A stretch of DNA of 36,941 nt, taken from the IMG/VR virus record IMGVR_UViG_3300047311_000244, positions 1-36,941 of that record. One strand, written 5' to 3'. The notes beneath the pieces are model-generated. The model did not search any database. It saw only the letters and a program-made list of their open reading frames with translations, and had not been told where the DNA came from. The position numbers and the translations under genes were made by a program. The stretch comes from a virus. Shown here piece after piece: positions 6,283-14,940 of the stretch (positions are counted from its first letter, which is position 1; the number at the start of each line of letters is the position of its first letter).

Positions 6283-9222
6283 GTGGCCATCGAGGTCGGT
6301 ACCGCGTACGTCACGATCATCCCGAGCGCCAAGGGGTTCGCCAGCAAGCTACAGAGCGAGATTGCTGGCGAGCTCCGGCGTTCCATCGGCCCGGCCGTCG
6401 AGGGCGAGGGCGACCGAGCCGGCAAGTCGTTCGGGCAGCGATTCAAGGGCGGCGCCCGTTCCGCGCTCGGCGGACTCGGCAGCATCCTCAAGACCGGCCT
6501 CACCGCGGCAACCGTCGGCATCGGCGTCGGCCTCGCCGCCCTCACCGGGTTCGGCCTCAAAACCGCGGCGTCCCTCGAGCAAACGCAAATTTCGTTCAAC
6601 TCGCTCACCGGCTCGGTTGCCAAGGGTCAAGCGCAGTTCAAAGAGCTGCAAAAGTTCGCCGCCGTAACGCCGTTCCAATTTACCGACCTCACGACCACCG
6701 CCGGCCGTTTCGACGCCATGGCCAAGAGCATTGGCCAGACACAACAGCAGCTAGTGCCGTTCCTCACCACGATCGGCAATGTCGTCTCGGTCACCGGTGG
6801 CGGCGCGCAAAACCTCGACTCGGTATCGCTGGCGCTCTCGCAGATCACGAGCCGCGGCAAGCTCACGCTCGACAACATCAACCAGCTCAGTAACGCCCTA
6901 CCCGGATTCTCGGGTGTCGCCGCCCTCGCCTCGGTCCGCGGCGAGACGCAAGCGAAGGTAATGGACGAGATTTCGGCCGGCACCATCAACGCGAGCGACG
7001 GCGTAAATCAGCTGCTCAAGGGCATGCAGCAGTTCCCCGGCGCCGCGGGTGCGATGGAAAAGCAGTCGCTCACCCTGCTCGGCGTTTTCTCCACATTCAA
7101 GGACACCATTGGACAGGCGCTATCGGGTGCGTTCCAAGGCGTCATTCCGGACATCAAGTCGGCGCTCACCGAGGTAACGCCGATCATCGGGCAGGCCGTG
7201 AGCGTGCTGGCGCCGGCCATCGGCGGCGTCCTGTCTTCCGTGCTGCCTCTCATCGGCTCGCTCGTCGCCGGTATCACCCCGATTTTGACGCCGCTACTCA
7301 ACTCGCTCGGGCCGGCGCTCAAGACGCTCGCCCCCGCCATCGCGCCCCTCGGCGCCGCCCTCGGCTCGATAGCCGGCGCCCTCGCCCCGGTGCTGCCCGT
7401 CATCGCCGAGCTCATCACCGCGCTCGTCCAAGGGCTGTCCCCGATCATCGCCGCGCTCGCTCCGGTGATCTCTGGCCTCGTCAACGGGCTCACGCTCGCG
7501 CTAACGCCGTTGCTGCCGATCATCGTGCAAGTTGGCACCGTGCTCGCCACGAGCCTCGCCCCGGTGCTACAGGTCATCGGCAATATTTTCTTGCAGCTCG
7601 GCGGCCCCATCGGCGCCATCGTCGCCGCGCTCGGCTCGGCGCTCGCCCCGATCCTGCAAGTGCTGGCGCCGATCGTCGGCACGCTGCTCGAGGCACTCGC
7701 CCCGCTCATCCCGGCGCTCTTGCAGCTGCTTCCGCCGGTTGTCGACATCGTGGTTGCCCTCACGCCGCTTATCGACGTCATCGCGCAACTACTCGTCATC
7801 GCCGTCGACATCATCGCGCCCGTCATCAAGCTCGCGGCCGTGCTGGTCTCGCTGCTCGCGTCCAAGGCGATCGCGCCGCTGCTCGAGCTCATCGCCAAGG
7901 CGCTCACGTCGATCCTGTCGCCACTAACCAAGATCATTGGGCCGCTCGAGCACTTCGGCAAGTTCATCCAAAGCATCAATTGGGCGTCCGTCGGTAAGGC
8001 CATCCTCAACGGCCTCGGCACGGCTTTCTCGGCCATCGGCAAGTTTTTCGCCGGCATCGGTAAGAGCATCGGCGATTTCTTTAGCAAGCTGCCCGGCCGC
8101 ATCGGCGGTTTCTTTGTCGGCATCGGCAAGAGCATCGGCGGATTTTTCGCCCGGCTCGGCACCGACATTCTCGACTTCCTCAAGGCGCTCCCCGGCCGAG
8201 CGCTCGCCGCCCTCAAGGCGCTCCCCGGCGTACTCATCGGCGCCCTCAAGGCCGCCGGCCTCGGCATGCTCAAGGCGCTCGGGTTCGCCATCGGCCTCAT
8301 CATCGGCCTACTCGTCGGCCTGCCGATCAAGGCCGCGCAGCTCATCCAAAGCCTTTTTGACAAGGCCGTCGCGCTGTTCAAAAAGGGCGTCGGGCTCGTC
8401 GTCACCGAGGCCAAGGCGCTCCCCGGCCAAGTTGTCGCCCTCGTAACCTCGCTGCGCGATAAGGCCATTGCCGTCGTCACAAACCTCGTGACGCGGTTCG
8501 TGACCGGCATCTCGAATCTCTGGACGAACGTCAAGACCAAGTTCACGACCGGCGTCAGCAACGCCGTTGCGCTCGCCAAGGCGCTACCCGGCCGCGTCGT
8601 CGCCGCCATCGCCGCCCTCGGCTCGCTCATCGGTGGCAAGGTGGCGGCCGCGTGGTCGTATCTCAAGACCAAGTTCACGACCGGCGTCTCAAACGCCGTC
8701 GCCATCGCCAAGGGACTACCCGGCAAGGTTGTCGACGCTTTCTCATCGCTGCCCGGCAAGATCACAACATTCGTGAACGGGTTCATATCCGACGTCAAGC
8801 AGCTCGGAAGCGACATCATCAACGGCCTCGTCAACGGCATCAAGGACAACGCCGGCAAGGTGCTCGACGCCATCGTTGGCGCCGTAAAAGACGGATGGAA
8901 CGCCGCCAAGAAATTCCTTCACATCGGCTCGCCCAGCAAGCTATACGCCGAGATGGGCATGTTTACCATCGAGGGCTACGCCGTCGGTATCGAGCAGCAC
9001 GCGCCGAGGGCGCACGCCGCCCTCGTGCGCGCGCTACAGCCACCGACGGCCGCCACCCTAGGCATCGGGCGCGCCGGCACGTCGGCGCTCGCTACGGCCG
9101 CCGTGAGGGCAGTGTCGAACAACTGGACGATCAACGCCGCCGGCACCACAATCGGCGTGACCGAGCTCGCCGCGATCACGGCCCGCCACGACGCCCTACA
9201 ACGCGCGGACAGGAGTAACTGA
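6283..9222 (+). CDS. Tape measure protein
   Basis: This 979-aa protein is by far the longest in the window. It starts at a GTG with SD GGGAGG (6269-6274). The N-terminal part holds the tape-measure domain (SLEQTQISFNSLTGSVAKGQ; FAAVTPFQFTDL; LTLDNINQLSNALPGF). A very hydrophobic centre (about residues 300-560) has many LAPVL/LTPLL/IAPL repeats. The later part has KALPG and TKFTTGVSNAV repeats about 43 residues apart, and the end has the usual LHIGSPSKLYAEMG motif. It sets tail length and is ejected at infection. Using the rule of about 0.15 nm per residue, the tail would be near 150 nm (estimate). Confidence 0.95.
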   Translation: MAIEVGTAYVTIIPSAKGFASKLQSEIAGELRRSIGPAVEGEGDRAGKSFGQRFKGGARSALGGLGSILKTGLTAATVGIGVGLAALTGFGLKTAASLEQTQISFNSLTGSVAKGQAQFKELQKFAAVTPFQFTDLTTTAGRFDAMAKSIGQTQQQLVPFLTTIGNVVSVTGGGAQNLDSVSLALSQITSRGKLTLDNINQLSNALPGFSGVAALASVRGETQAKVMDEISAGTINASDGVNQLLKGMQQFPGAAGAMEKQSLTLLGVFSTFKDTIGQALSGAFQGVIPDIKSALTEVTPIIGQAVSVLAPAIGGVLSSVLPLIGSLVAGITPILTPLLNSLGPALKTLAPAIAPLGAALGSIAGALAPVLPVIAELITALVQGLSPIIAALAPVISGLVNGLTLALTPLLPIIVQVGTVLATSLAPVLQVIGNIFLQLGGPIGAIVAALGSALAPILQVLAPIVGTLLEALAPLIPALLQLLPPVVDIVVALTPLIDVIAQLLVIAVDIIAPVIKLAAVLVSLLASKAIAPLLELIAKALTSILSPLTKIIGPLEHFGKFIQSINWASVGKAILNGLGTAFSAIGKFFAGIGKSIGDFFSKLPGRIGGFFVGIGKSIGGFFARLGTDILDFLKALPGRALAALKALPGVLIGALKAAGLGMLKALGFAIGLIIGLLVGLPIKAAQLIQSLFDKAVALFKKGVGLVVTEAKALPGQVVALVTSLRDKAIAVVTNLVTRFVTGISNLWTNVKTKFTTGVSNAVALAKALPGRVVAAIAALGSLIGGKVAAAWSYLKTKFTTGVSNAVAIAKGLPGKVVDAFSSLPGKITTFVNGFISDVKQLGSDIINGLVNGIKDNAGKVLDAIVGAVKDGWNAAKKFLHIGSPSKLYAEMGMFTIEGYAVGIEQHAPRAHAALVRALQPPTAATLGIGRAGTSALATAAVRAVSNNWTINAAGTTIGVTELAAITARHDALQRADRSN

Positions 9223-9223
9223 C

Positions 9224-10150
9224 ATGCCCGTACGCGCAGGTTCCGGCGGCACCATCGTCGACGTCCGGCCACCCGGCCGCACGTTTGAGTACGCCTATGC
9301 CGGTTGGATCGACCCGACCGGCCGCGAGTGGTCGCTCGTCGACGCCGACCAGGGCTATTTCCTCGCGGCCGGCGTCACCGGCCTCGGCTCGCAACCGATC
9401 ACCCTGTCGACGTCGCCGCGGCCCCGTGGCGGCGCCGGCATCAACTCGGCCCGCTACGAACCGCGCATCGTCACGCTCCCCATCGCCGTCGAGGGCGTCG
9501 ACCAAGACACGTTTCTAGCGCCGTGGCGCGACGTCGAGGACGCGTTTACCCGCACCACCGAGGAAGGGCTCGGAACGCTGCGCATCGTCCGGCCGGACGG
9601 CAGCGAACGCCGCATCGACGGCACCTATTACGCCGGATGGGACAACGGGCAGGGCGACGACTGGTCAAACGACCTCGTGGCCGTCCAGCTGTTTTGCCCC
9701 CGCGGCTATTGGTACGACCCGGTGCCCGTGCGCGTCGTCCGCGAGTCGACCTCGGGCGGCTCATTCTTCGCCCCGTACCCGCGCGTCTCGTCCGGGCGCA
9801 CCCTCGGCAACTCGACGCTCGTCAACGCCGGCCAACTACCGACCTCCGCGGACTGGACGATTGACGGCCCCATGACCGGCATCACGGCCACCATCGTCCG
9901 ACCGGACGGCACCACCGCGGCGTTCACAATCACGCACACCCTCACCTCGGGCCAGTCGGTACGGATCACCTCGGACCCGCCGCGCATCCTCGACGACGCC
10001 GACTTGTCGCTACTCGACAAGCTCACGCTGCCCGGCTCGACGTTGTGGGGCGTTCCGCGCGGAACATCGGCGATTGACTTTGCCGTGTCCGGCTCGGGCG
10101 CAGACACCAAGGTCACGCTCGAGTTCGTCAAGCGCTACAAGCAGGCGTGA
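9224..10150 (+). CDS. Distal tail protein (Dit-like)
   Basis: This 308-aa protein starts 1 nt after the tape measure stop, with SD AGGAG (9211-9215). The N-terminal half is the siphovirus tail-component type (GWIDPTGREWSLVDADQGYF; ARYEPRIVTLPIAVEG; LFCPRGYWYD); the C-terminal half is a beta domain like the galectin-type Dit extension (NAGQLPTSADWTIDGPMTG). It would form the hub ring joining the tube to the baseplate. Position after the tape measure supports this. Confidence 0.8.
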   Translation: MPVRAGSGGTIVDVRPPGRTFEYAYAGWIDPTGREWSLVDADQGYFLAAGVTGLGSQPITLSTSPRPRGGAGINSARYEPRIVTLPIAVEGVDQDTFLAPWRDVEDAFTRTTEEGLGTLRIVRPDGSERRIDGTYYAGWDNGQGDDWSNDLVAVQLFCPRGYWYDPVPVRVVRESTSGGSFFAPYPRVSSGRTLGNSTLVNAGQLPTSADWTIDGPMTGITATIVRPDGTTAAFTITHTLTSGQSVRITSDPPRILDDADLSLLDKLTLPGSTLWGVPRGTSAIDFAVSGSGADTKVTLEFVKRYKQA

Positions 10151-10153
10151 TAG

Positions 10154-11329
10154 ATGAACACCGATTACATCGTCTACTTCACCGGCGCCGACCTCGTACC
10201 CATCGGCAACGTCATCGACTCGTGGACGGCGCTCGACATCGCGCTACGGCTCAACTCCGTCGACACGATGGCCGTGACCGTACCGACGTCGCCGAGCTGG
10301 ACCGACCTCGCCCAGCCCGGCAACCGGCTCGAGGTTTTGCGCGACGACGGAACCGGCTGGACGTACCTCACCGGCGGCCCCATCGAACGACCCGGTGACC
10401 AAGACTGGAGTGCGGACGGACAGAACGCCGACCCCGGCACCATGGTCATCTACGCTGGCGACGACCGGGCCGCGCTCGCCGGCCGGCTCACCTACCCGAC
10501 GCCGGCCAACGACAGCGAACACCAAACCGTCACCGCGCGCCGCACGTTCACCACCACCAACGCCAAGACGATCATGCGGACGCTCGTCAACGAAAACGCC
10601 GGCCCCGGCGCCCTACTGAACCGGCGCGTGCCCGGCCTCGCCCTCGGCAGCTCGGCGGCCGCCGGCACCACGATCACCTACTCGTCACGGTTCGGGCTAC
10701 TCACCGACGACCTACGCGCCGTCGCCGCGGCCGGTGGCGGACTCATCTACCGCATCGACCGGTCAACCGGCGTCCTACTGTTCGAGGTCGAGGCGCCGAC
10801 CGACCGTAGCGGCCTCATCCGCTACTCAAAGGCAATCGGCAACCTGCGCGCGTACAGCTTCCGCCACCAGGCGCCGACGTTCACCGTGGCCATCGTCGGC
10901 GGCGACGGCACCGGCACCGGCCGCACCATCGTCGAGGTTGAGAACACGGCCGCGCTCGCCGCCGGCTGGCCGCGCATCGAATCGTTCGTAAGCAACGAAT
11001 CGAACGACGTCACCGAGCTCACCAACGCCGGCCTCGACGCCCTCGCCCAAGCCGCCGAACAAGGATCGATCAGCGTCACCGCGATCGACAACGCCGACCA
11101 GCGTTTCGGCCGTGACTACGGCCTCGGCGACGTCGTAACCGTCGAAATCGATGGGGCCGGCGCCCTCGTCGCACCCGTCACCGCGGTAAACATCGCCGTA
11201 CGTACCGACGGGCAAGACCAAGGTGAGACGATTAGCCCGCAGATTGGCGGCGACCCGATCACCGACTCGAGCACGCTCCGCAAGTTGCGCGACCTCGAGC
11301 GACGTCTAGGAAGGAAAGAGCGTGGCTGA
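10154..11329 (+). CDS. Tail hub protein, ReqiPepy6 Gp37-like / Tal-like
   Basis: This 391-aa protein begins just after the Dit stop. It shows features of the Siphovirus ReqiPepy6 Gp37-like family: an N-terminal strand region with WTALDIALRLNSVDTMAVTV, RPGDQDW, and a later module (SNESNDVTELTNAGLDALAQ; DYGLGDVVTVEIDG; ISPQIGGDP). The family corresponds to the gp27/Tal-like tail hub. The C-terminus ends in a charged helix (LRKLRDLERRLGRKERG). The next GTG overlaps by 8 nt. Confidence 0.8.
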   Translation: MNTDYIVYFTGADLVPIGNVIDSWTALDIALRLNSVDTMAVTVPTSPSWTDLAQPGNRLEVLRDDGTGWTYLTGGPIERPGDQDWSADGQNADPGTMVIYAGDDRAALAGRLTYPTPANDSEHQTVTARRTFTTTNAKTIMRTLVNENAGPGALLNRRVPGLALGSSAAAGTTITYSSRFGLLTDDLRAVAAAGGGLIYRIDRSTGVLLFEVEAPTDRSGLIRYSKAIGNLRAYSFRHQAPTFTVAIVGGDGTGTGRTIVEVENTAALAAGWPRIESFVSNESNDVTELTNAGLDALAQAAEQGSISVTAIDNADQRFGRDYGLGDVVTVEIDGAGALVAPVTAVNIAVRTDGQDQGETISPQIGGDPITDSSTLRKLRDLERRLGRKERG

Positions 11330-12311
11330 GGACTCCTACCCCTCTGGCGGCCGTGCGTCGGGTGTCCTCATCGACGCCGAGACCGAGGCACTGTGGATGG
11401 CCTACGTGCCCGACGGCATCATTGGCACGCCGGCCGACCCGTACCCCGTGTTCTGCTCGGGCGACGCCAGCCGCGGCGTCCGCTTCCGCGCACACGCACC
11501 CGTCATGTTCCGCGGCATCCGTTGGGAAGCCGACGCCGATGAGATCCTTTCGGCGGCCGCCAACCCGGCATCGCAGGCACGGCTAGACCTCGCGTGCCTC
11601 GAGATGGACCACGCCGCCGACAACGCCGTACGGGCCAAGCTCGTCACCGGCACGGCCGGCTCGGCGAGCGGCCCGACACCACTGACCGAGGCGCCCGGCG
11701 GAACCGGCAAGGTGCAATTCCCCCTCGGCTGGATTCAGGTACCGCCGGGCGCCGTCTCAATGAGCAGCTCGGCCGTCCAACGCCGCGGCGTATGGCTCGG
11801 CACCGACGGCCGGCTCATCTCGTCCACCACGTCGGTACGGCCCGCAGCGCTCGCCGGCCGGCTCATCACCGAATACGAGTCGGGTGACCTACTGCTCGGC
11901 AACGGCGTCTCGTGGGCAACGGTCGCCGGTGACACCGGCCCCGTTCCGATCGTCACCGGCAACGCCAACGGCTGCCCGGACTGGAATGTTCCGAGCTCGG
12001 GCTACGGTGCGCAGTGCCGGCGCAAGAATGGGCTCGTGACGTTCGTCCTCGAGGTTCAGCGTGGCGGCGACGGCTCGCGGCCCGGCGGCACCCTCGCCGC
12101 CAACACCAACGCGTTCGTCGGCAAGGTGCCGGCCGGCATGGAACCACCGGCGGCGACGTACCGAGCCGGCGTGCCCATCTACGGGTTCATCGGGAACACG
12201 ATGCTTCGCGGCGCCGTCCGCTCTGACGGCAAGGTCGAGATTCGGGACTACTCGGCCACGATCCCGAACGGCACCAACCTCACTTTCGAGTCCGCTAGTT
12301 GGCAGGTGTAG
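11322..12311 (+). CDS. Minor tail protein
   Basis: This 329-aa protein starts at a GTG with SD AGGAAAG (11309-11315). It is beta-rich with a segment LDLACLEMDHAADNAVRAKLVTG and a C-terminal domain (GLVTFVLEVQRGGDG...; PIYGFIGNTMLRGAV) resembling receptor-binding or baseplate beta-sandwich domains. Located between the hub and a tail glycosidase, it is likely part of the baseplate. No enzymatic motif was seen. Confidence 0.65.
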   Translation: MAEDSYPSGGRASGVLIDAETEALWMAYVPDGIIGTPADPYPVFCSGDASRGVRFRAHAPVMFRGIRWEADADEILSAAANPASQARLDLACLEMDHAADNAVRAKLVTGTAGSASGPTPLTEAPGGTGKVQFPLGWIQVPPGAVSMSSSAVQRRGVWLGTDGRLISSTTSVRPAALAGRLITEYESGDLLLGNGVSWATVAGDTGPVPIVTGNANGCPDWNVPSSGYGAQCRRKNGLVTFVLEVQRGGDGSRPGGTLAANTNAFVGKVPAGMEPPAATYRAGVPIYGFIGNTMLRGAVRSDGKVEIRDYSATIPNGTNLTFESASWQV

Positions 12312-12313
12312 AC

Positions 12314-12871
12314 ATGGCCCGGCATCCTCACGGCGCGTCATCGGACGCGTGGGTTTTCACCATCGCAGGCGACGGCGTGACGCCGCAGCTGCTCGGCGGC
12401 TCGGACGTCACGTGCTGGTCGGATCAGACCGGCGGCACGCAGTACACCGACCTACTCGACGGCGACGGCGTGACCCCCATTACGAGCGTCACCACGTCGG
12501 CCGGTGGCGTCGGCGTCTACACCATCGGGCAAATCCCGCTGTTCTACGGCCCCGACAGCATCTCGGGCATGTGGATCTCGGCCGACCTCGGCCCGCGGGT
12601 GTGGCTGCCATCCAACGACCTCGACGCGCGAGTCACGGCGAATGAGGACGAGGTTGCGAACAACGGCAACCGGCTCGACGCGCTCGAGGATCTCTCGCTG
12701 ATTACCGTGCTGTTCACGAACAACGACGGCTCGGGCTGGCCCGTCGGCGGCCGGCCGGCCATCGCCGGTGACCGGTTCATGTTGTGGCCCGGCCCGACGC
12801 CGCCCGGCATCGGCGGCACGCCCGAGTTCATGCGCGACAATCTCGACGTATTCATTGATCGGACGCCGTAG
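12314..12871 (+). CDS. Minor tail protein, small
   Basis: This 185-aa protein starts at the ATG 2 nt after the previous stop; an in-frame TTG at 12299 lies inside the upstream gene and is less likely. It has a beta-rich N-terminal half (GDGVTPQLLGGSDVTCWSDQ; TDLLDGDGVTPITSV), a short helical stretch (LDARVTANEDEVANNGNRLD) and a loop-rich end. The helix may trimerise. It is probably a baseplate or fibre component. Function is inferred from context. Confidence 0.6.
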   Translation: MARHPHGASSDAWVFTIAGDGVTPQLLGGSDVTCWSDQTGGTQYTDLLDGDGVTPITSVTTSAGGVGVYTIGQIPLFYGPDSISGMWISADLGPRVWLPSNDLDARVTANEDEVANNGNRLDALEDLSLITVLFTNNDGSGWPVGGRPAIAGDRFMLWPGPTPPGIGGTPEFMRDNLDVFIDRTP

Positions 12872-12873
12872 CG

Positions 12874-13842
12874 ATGGCGCGTGGATGGGCCGCGGAACAC
12901 GGCTTGTTGGTTCCGCTCGACGGCGGCACGCCCGAGACGCCGCCGGACCCCGGTGGCGGGGGTGGCGGGGGTGGCGTGACGCCGCCACCGCCCGGCGGAA
13001 CCGGCATGCTCGTCGGCGCGTCCGTGTCCCGCGGCCGCGTCGCGTACGACGCCATCCGGGCGACGGCCGGACCGTGGTCAATGTCGCGTACGTACCAAAA
13101 GGCAAACTTCCTGTCGACGTTCGCCGCCGATGCGGCCGGCGCCGACGTCGGCAAGGTGGCCAGCGTCTACAGCGCCAAGCCGCCCCTTGCCGGCATGGCG
13201 TCCGGCGCGTACGACACGCTCGTTGAGGGTTGGATCAACTCCATTCCGACCGGTCACCCCGTGTTTTGCTGCATTTGGCACGAGCCCGACGTCAAGTTGC
13301 GCAGCACGTCCGGCCTCGACGTGCCGTTGTGGCAATCGGCCACGTCGCGGTTCCTCGACATCGTGCGCAGCATCAACAAGCCGCACGTCTACTCGCAGTT
13401 GATCTTTACCAACTGGTCACTCATCGGCGGCGTCAGCAAGGGCGTACCCGACGACTTTTGGTTGCCGGCGTGGGCCGGCAAGGTGGATTGCGTCGGATGG
13501 GACCTCTACGACCTCCACAACACCGTGACCACCTCGGCGCACGAGCTCAAGCCGTGTCGCGACTGGTGTGACGGCAAGGGCGTCGCATGGGGCATCGCCG
13601 AGATTGGTATCCGGGCCGCGGTAACCGACCACACGACGGCCGTGACGTGGACAAACGACATGTTTGAGTACGCGCGCACGCACGGCGCCGGCCCGCACGG
13701 AAGCGCGGCCTACTTCGCCATGTTCGACTACGCCGCCACCGCCCCGAACACGCCACTACCATCGGGAGATGCGACGTGGGGCACCATGTCGGCGGCGTTC
13801 AGTTCGGCGCACTACCTGCCGTATACCTCATTCACCCTGTAA
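12874..13842 (+). CDS. Probable tail-associated glycosidase (GH26-like TIM barrel)
   Basis: This 322-aa protein starts 2 nt after the previous stop. Residues 1-18 could be a small anchor; residues 20-43 are a Pro/Gly linker with eight consecutive Gly (27-34). Residues about 44-322 look like a TIM-barrel glycosidase: WHEPD at 135-139 gives a candidate acid/base Glu137 and GIAEIGI at 240-246 a candidate nucleophile Glu243, the layout of clan GH-A families such as GH26. It probably cuts a cell-surface glycan during adsorption. The substrate cannot be told from sequence. Confidence 0.7.
   Translation: MARGWAAEHGLLVPLDGGTPETPPDPGGGGGGGGVTPPPPGGTGMLVGASVSRGRVAYDAIRATAGPWSMSRTYQKANFLSTFAADAAGADVGKVASVYSAKPPLAGMASGAYDTLVEGWINSIPTGHPVFCCIWHEPDVKLRSTSGLDVPLWQSATSRFLDIVRSINKPHVYSQLIFTNWSLIGGVSKGVPDDFWLPAWAGKVDCVGWDLYDLHNTVTTSAHELKPCRDWCDGKGVAWGIAEIGIRAAVTDHTTAVTWTNDMFEYARTHGAGPHGSAAYFAMFDYAATAPNTPLPSGDATWGTMSAAFSSAHYLPYTSFTL
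12952..12975 (+). repeat. 9-nt tandem repeat coding a Gly linker
   Basis: GGTGGCGGG occurs twice and a third time partially in tandem, giving eight Gly codons in the linker of the tail glycosidase. Loss or gain of units keeps the frame and would only change linker length. Confidence 0.8.
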
Positions 13843-13851
13843 GGGGGCGTT

Positions 13852-14937
13852 GTGACCGATACCTTTGTGGCGAGCTCGGGGCTAGCCGACGTGTCGACAA
13901 CCGGCACGCCCTCAATCACCATCCCATCCGTGGTGCAGGGCGGCGACCTCATGCTCGCCATGGTGTCGAGCGCGCAAGCCACGATCACGTTCCCCGCCGG
14001 CTGGACCGTGCTACGCACCATCAACCCGCCGTCGGGCGGCTCGGGCATGACGGTTACCGTGGCATACCGGAAGGCTGCCGGCACCGTCGGCTCGCCGAGC
14101 TCCGACAACGGCTCGGCCGTCACCGCGACACCCGGCACCACCGGCAGCAAGACGAGCATGACGTTTGCGGCGTGGCGAGGAATCGACGCCACAAGCCCAA
14201 TCATGGATTTCGATACCATCGAGACGGACAGTGGCACCGGCCTCACGTCGTTCGCCACGCCGACCGTCACCACCTCGACGGACAACGCGATCATCATCAC
14301 CGGGTACACCGACAAGAATTCGGTTGTCCTCACGATCGGTTCGCCGACCGGCTACACGACCCGCGCGAGCGAGGTGCCGGCGTCCGGAACCGGCAAGTGC
14401 GACAGCGTGATGGCTTCCAAGCAGGCCGGCGCCGCGGGTGCGTACGGCGGCGAGGCGTTCACGACGACGGCCAGCCCGGCGCAGATCGTCACGTGGACGA
14501 TTGCTTTGGCGCCGCTGTCGACCACCACCATCCTCAAGCCGATCAGCGACATCACGGCCACGAACGTCACCGGCGTCACCGACAACACCAACAAGTACGC
14601 CAACGTCGACGAGACGACCACGAGCACCGGCGATTACGTCGAGGCCATCGTCACCGGCGTGTACCGGGCCGGCCTCACCACGGTCACCGACCCCGGCACC
14701 ACGGCCGGATGGACCGTCGAGTTCGCGCTCGGCCTCGGCTCGGGTGCGAGCTCGACCACGTGGACGGCCAAGCTCATCCAAAACACGACGACGCGCGAGA
14801 CGTGGACGGAGACCGTTACCGCGGACCCAACCGAGATCGTGCACGCGCTCAACCCGACGAACGTGGCAGCCATCACGTACGCGTCGGGTGTCGCCAACGA
14901 CCTCCGTCTCGAGCTCACCCTCACGGCCGCGAGCTAG
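13852..14937 (+). CDS. Beta-rich minor tail protein (paralogue 1)
   Basis: This 361-aa protein starts at a GTG with SD AAGGGGG (13841-13847). It is made almost wholly of Ser/Thr-rich beta strands, with the fibre-like pattern SVVQGGDLMLAMVSSAQATITFPAGWTVL followed later by VTWTIALAPLS. The next gene has the same opening pattern (GDVLVAF, VTFTPPSGWTLL), so the two are probably paralogues. A second domain (about 220-361) is again beta-rich. A role in host binding is likely from position. No enzyme motif was seen. Confidence 0.6.
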   Translation: MTDTFVASSGLADVSTTGTPSITIPSVVQGGDLMLAMVSSAQATITFPAGWTVLRTINPPSGGSGMTVTVAYRKAAGTVGSPSSDNGSAVTATPGTTGSKTSMTFAAWRGIDATSPIMDFDTIETDSGTGLTSFATPTVTTSTDNAIIITGYTDKNSVVLTIGSPTGYTTRASEVPASGTGKCDSVMASKQAGAAGAYGGEAFTTTASPAQIVTWTIALAPLSTTTILKPISDITATNVTGVTDNTNKYANVDETTTSTGDYVEAIVTGVYRAGLTTVTDPGTTAGWTVEFALGLGSGASSTTWTAKLIQNTTTRETWTETVTADPTEIVHALNPTNVAAITYASGVANDLRLELTLTAAS

Positions 14938-14940
14938 CCG

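Noticed and set aside
7008-8909. 633-codon open frame on the minus strand inside the tape measure gene
   Set aside because: Low-complexity Ser/Met/Pro translation, antisense to a certain gene; shadow of the repeat-rich codons.
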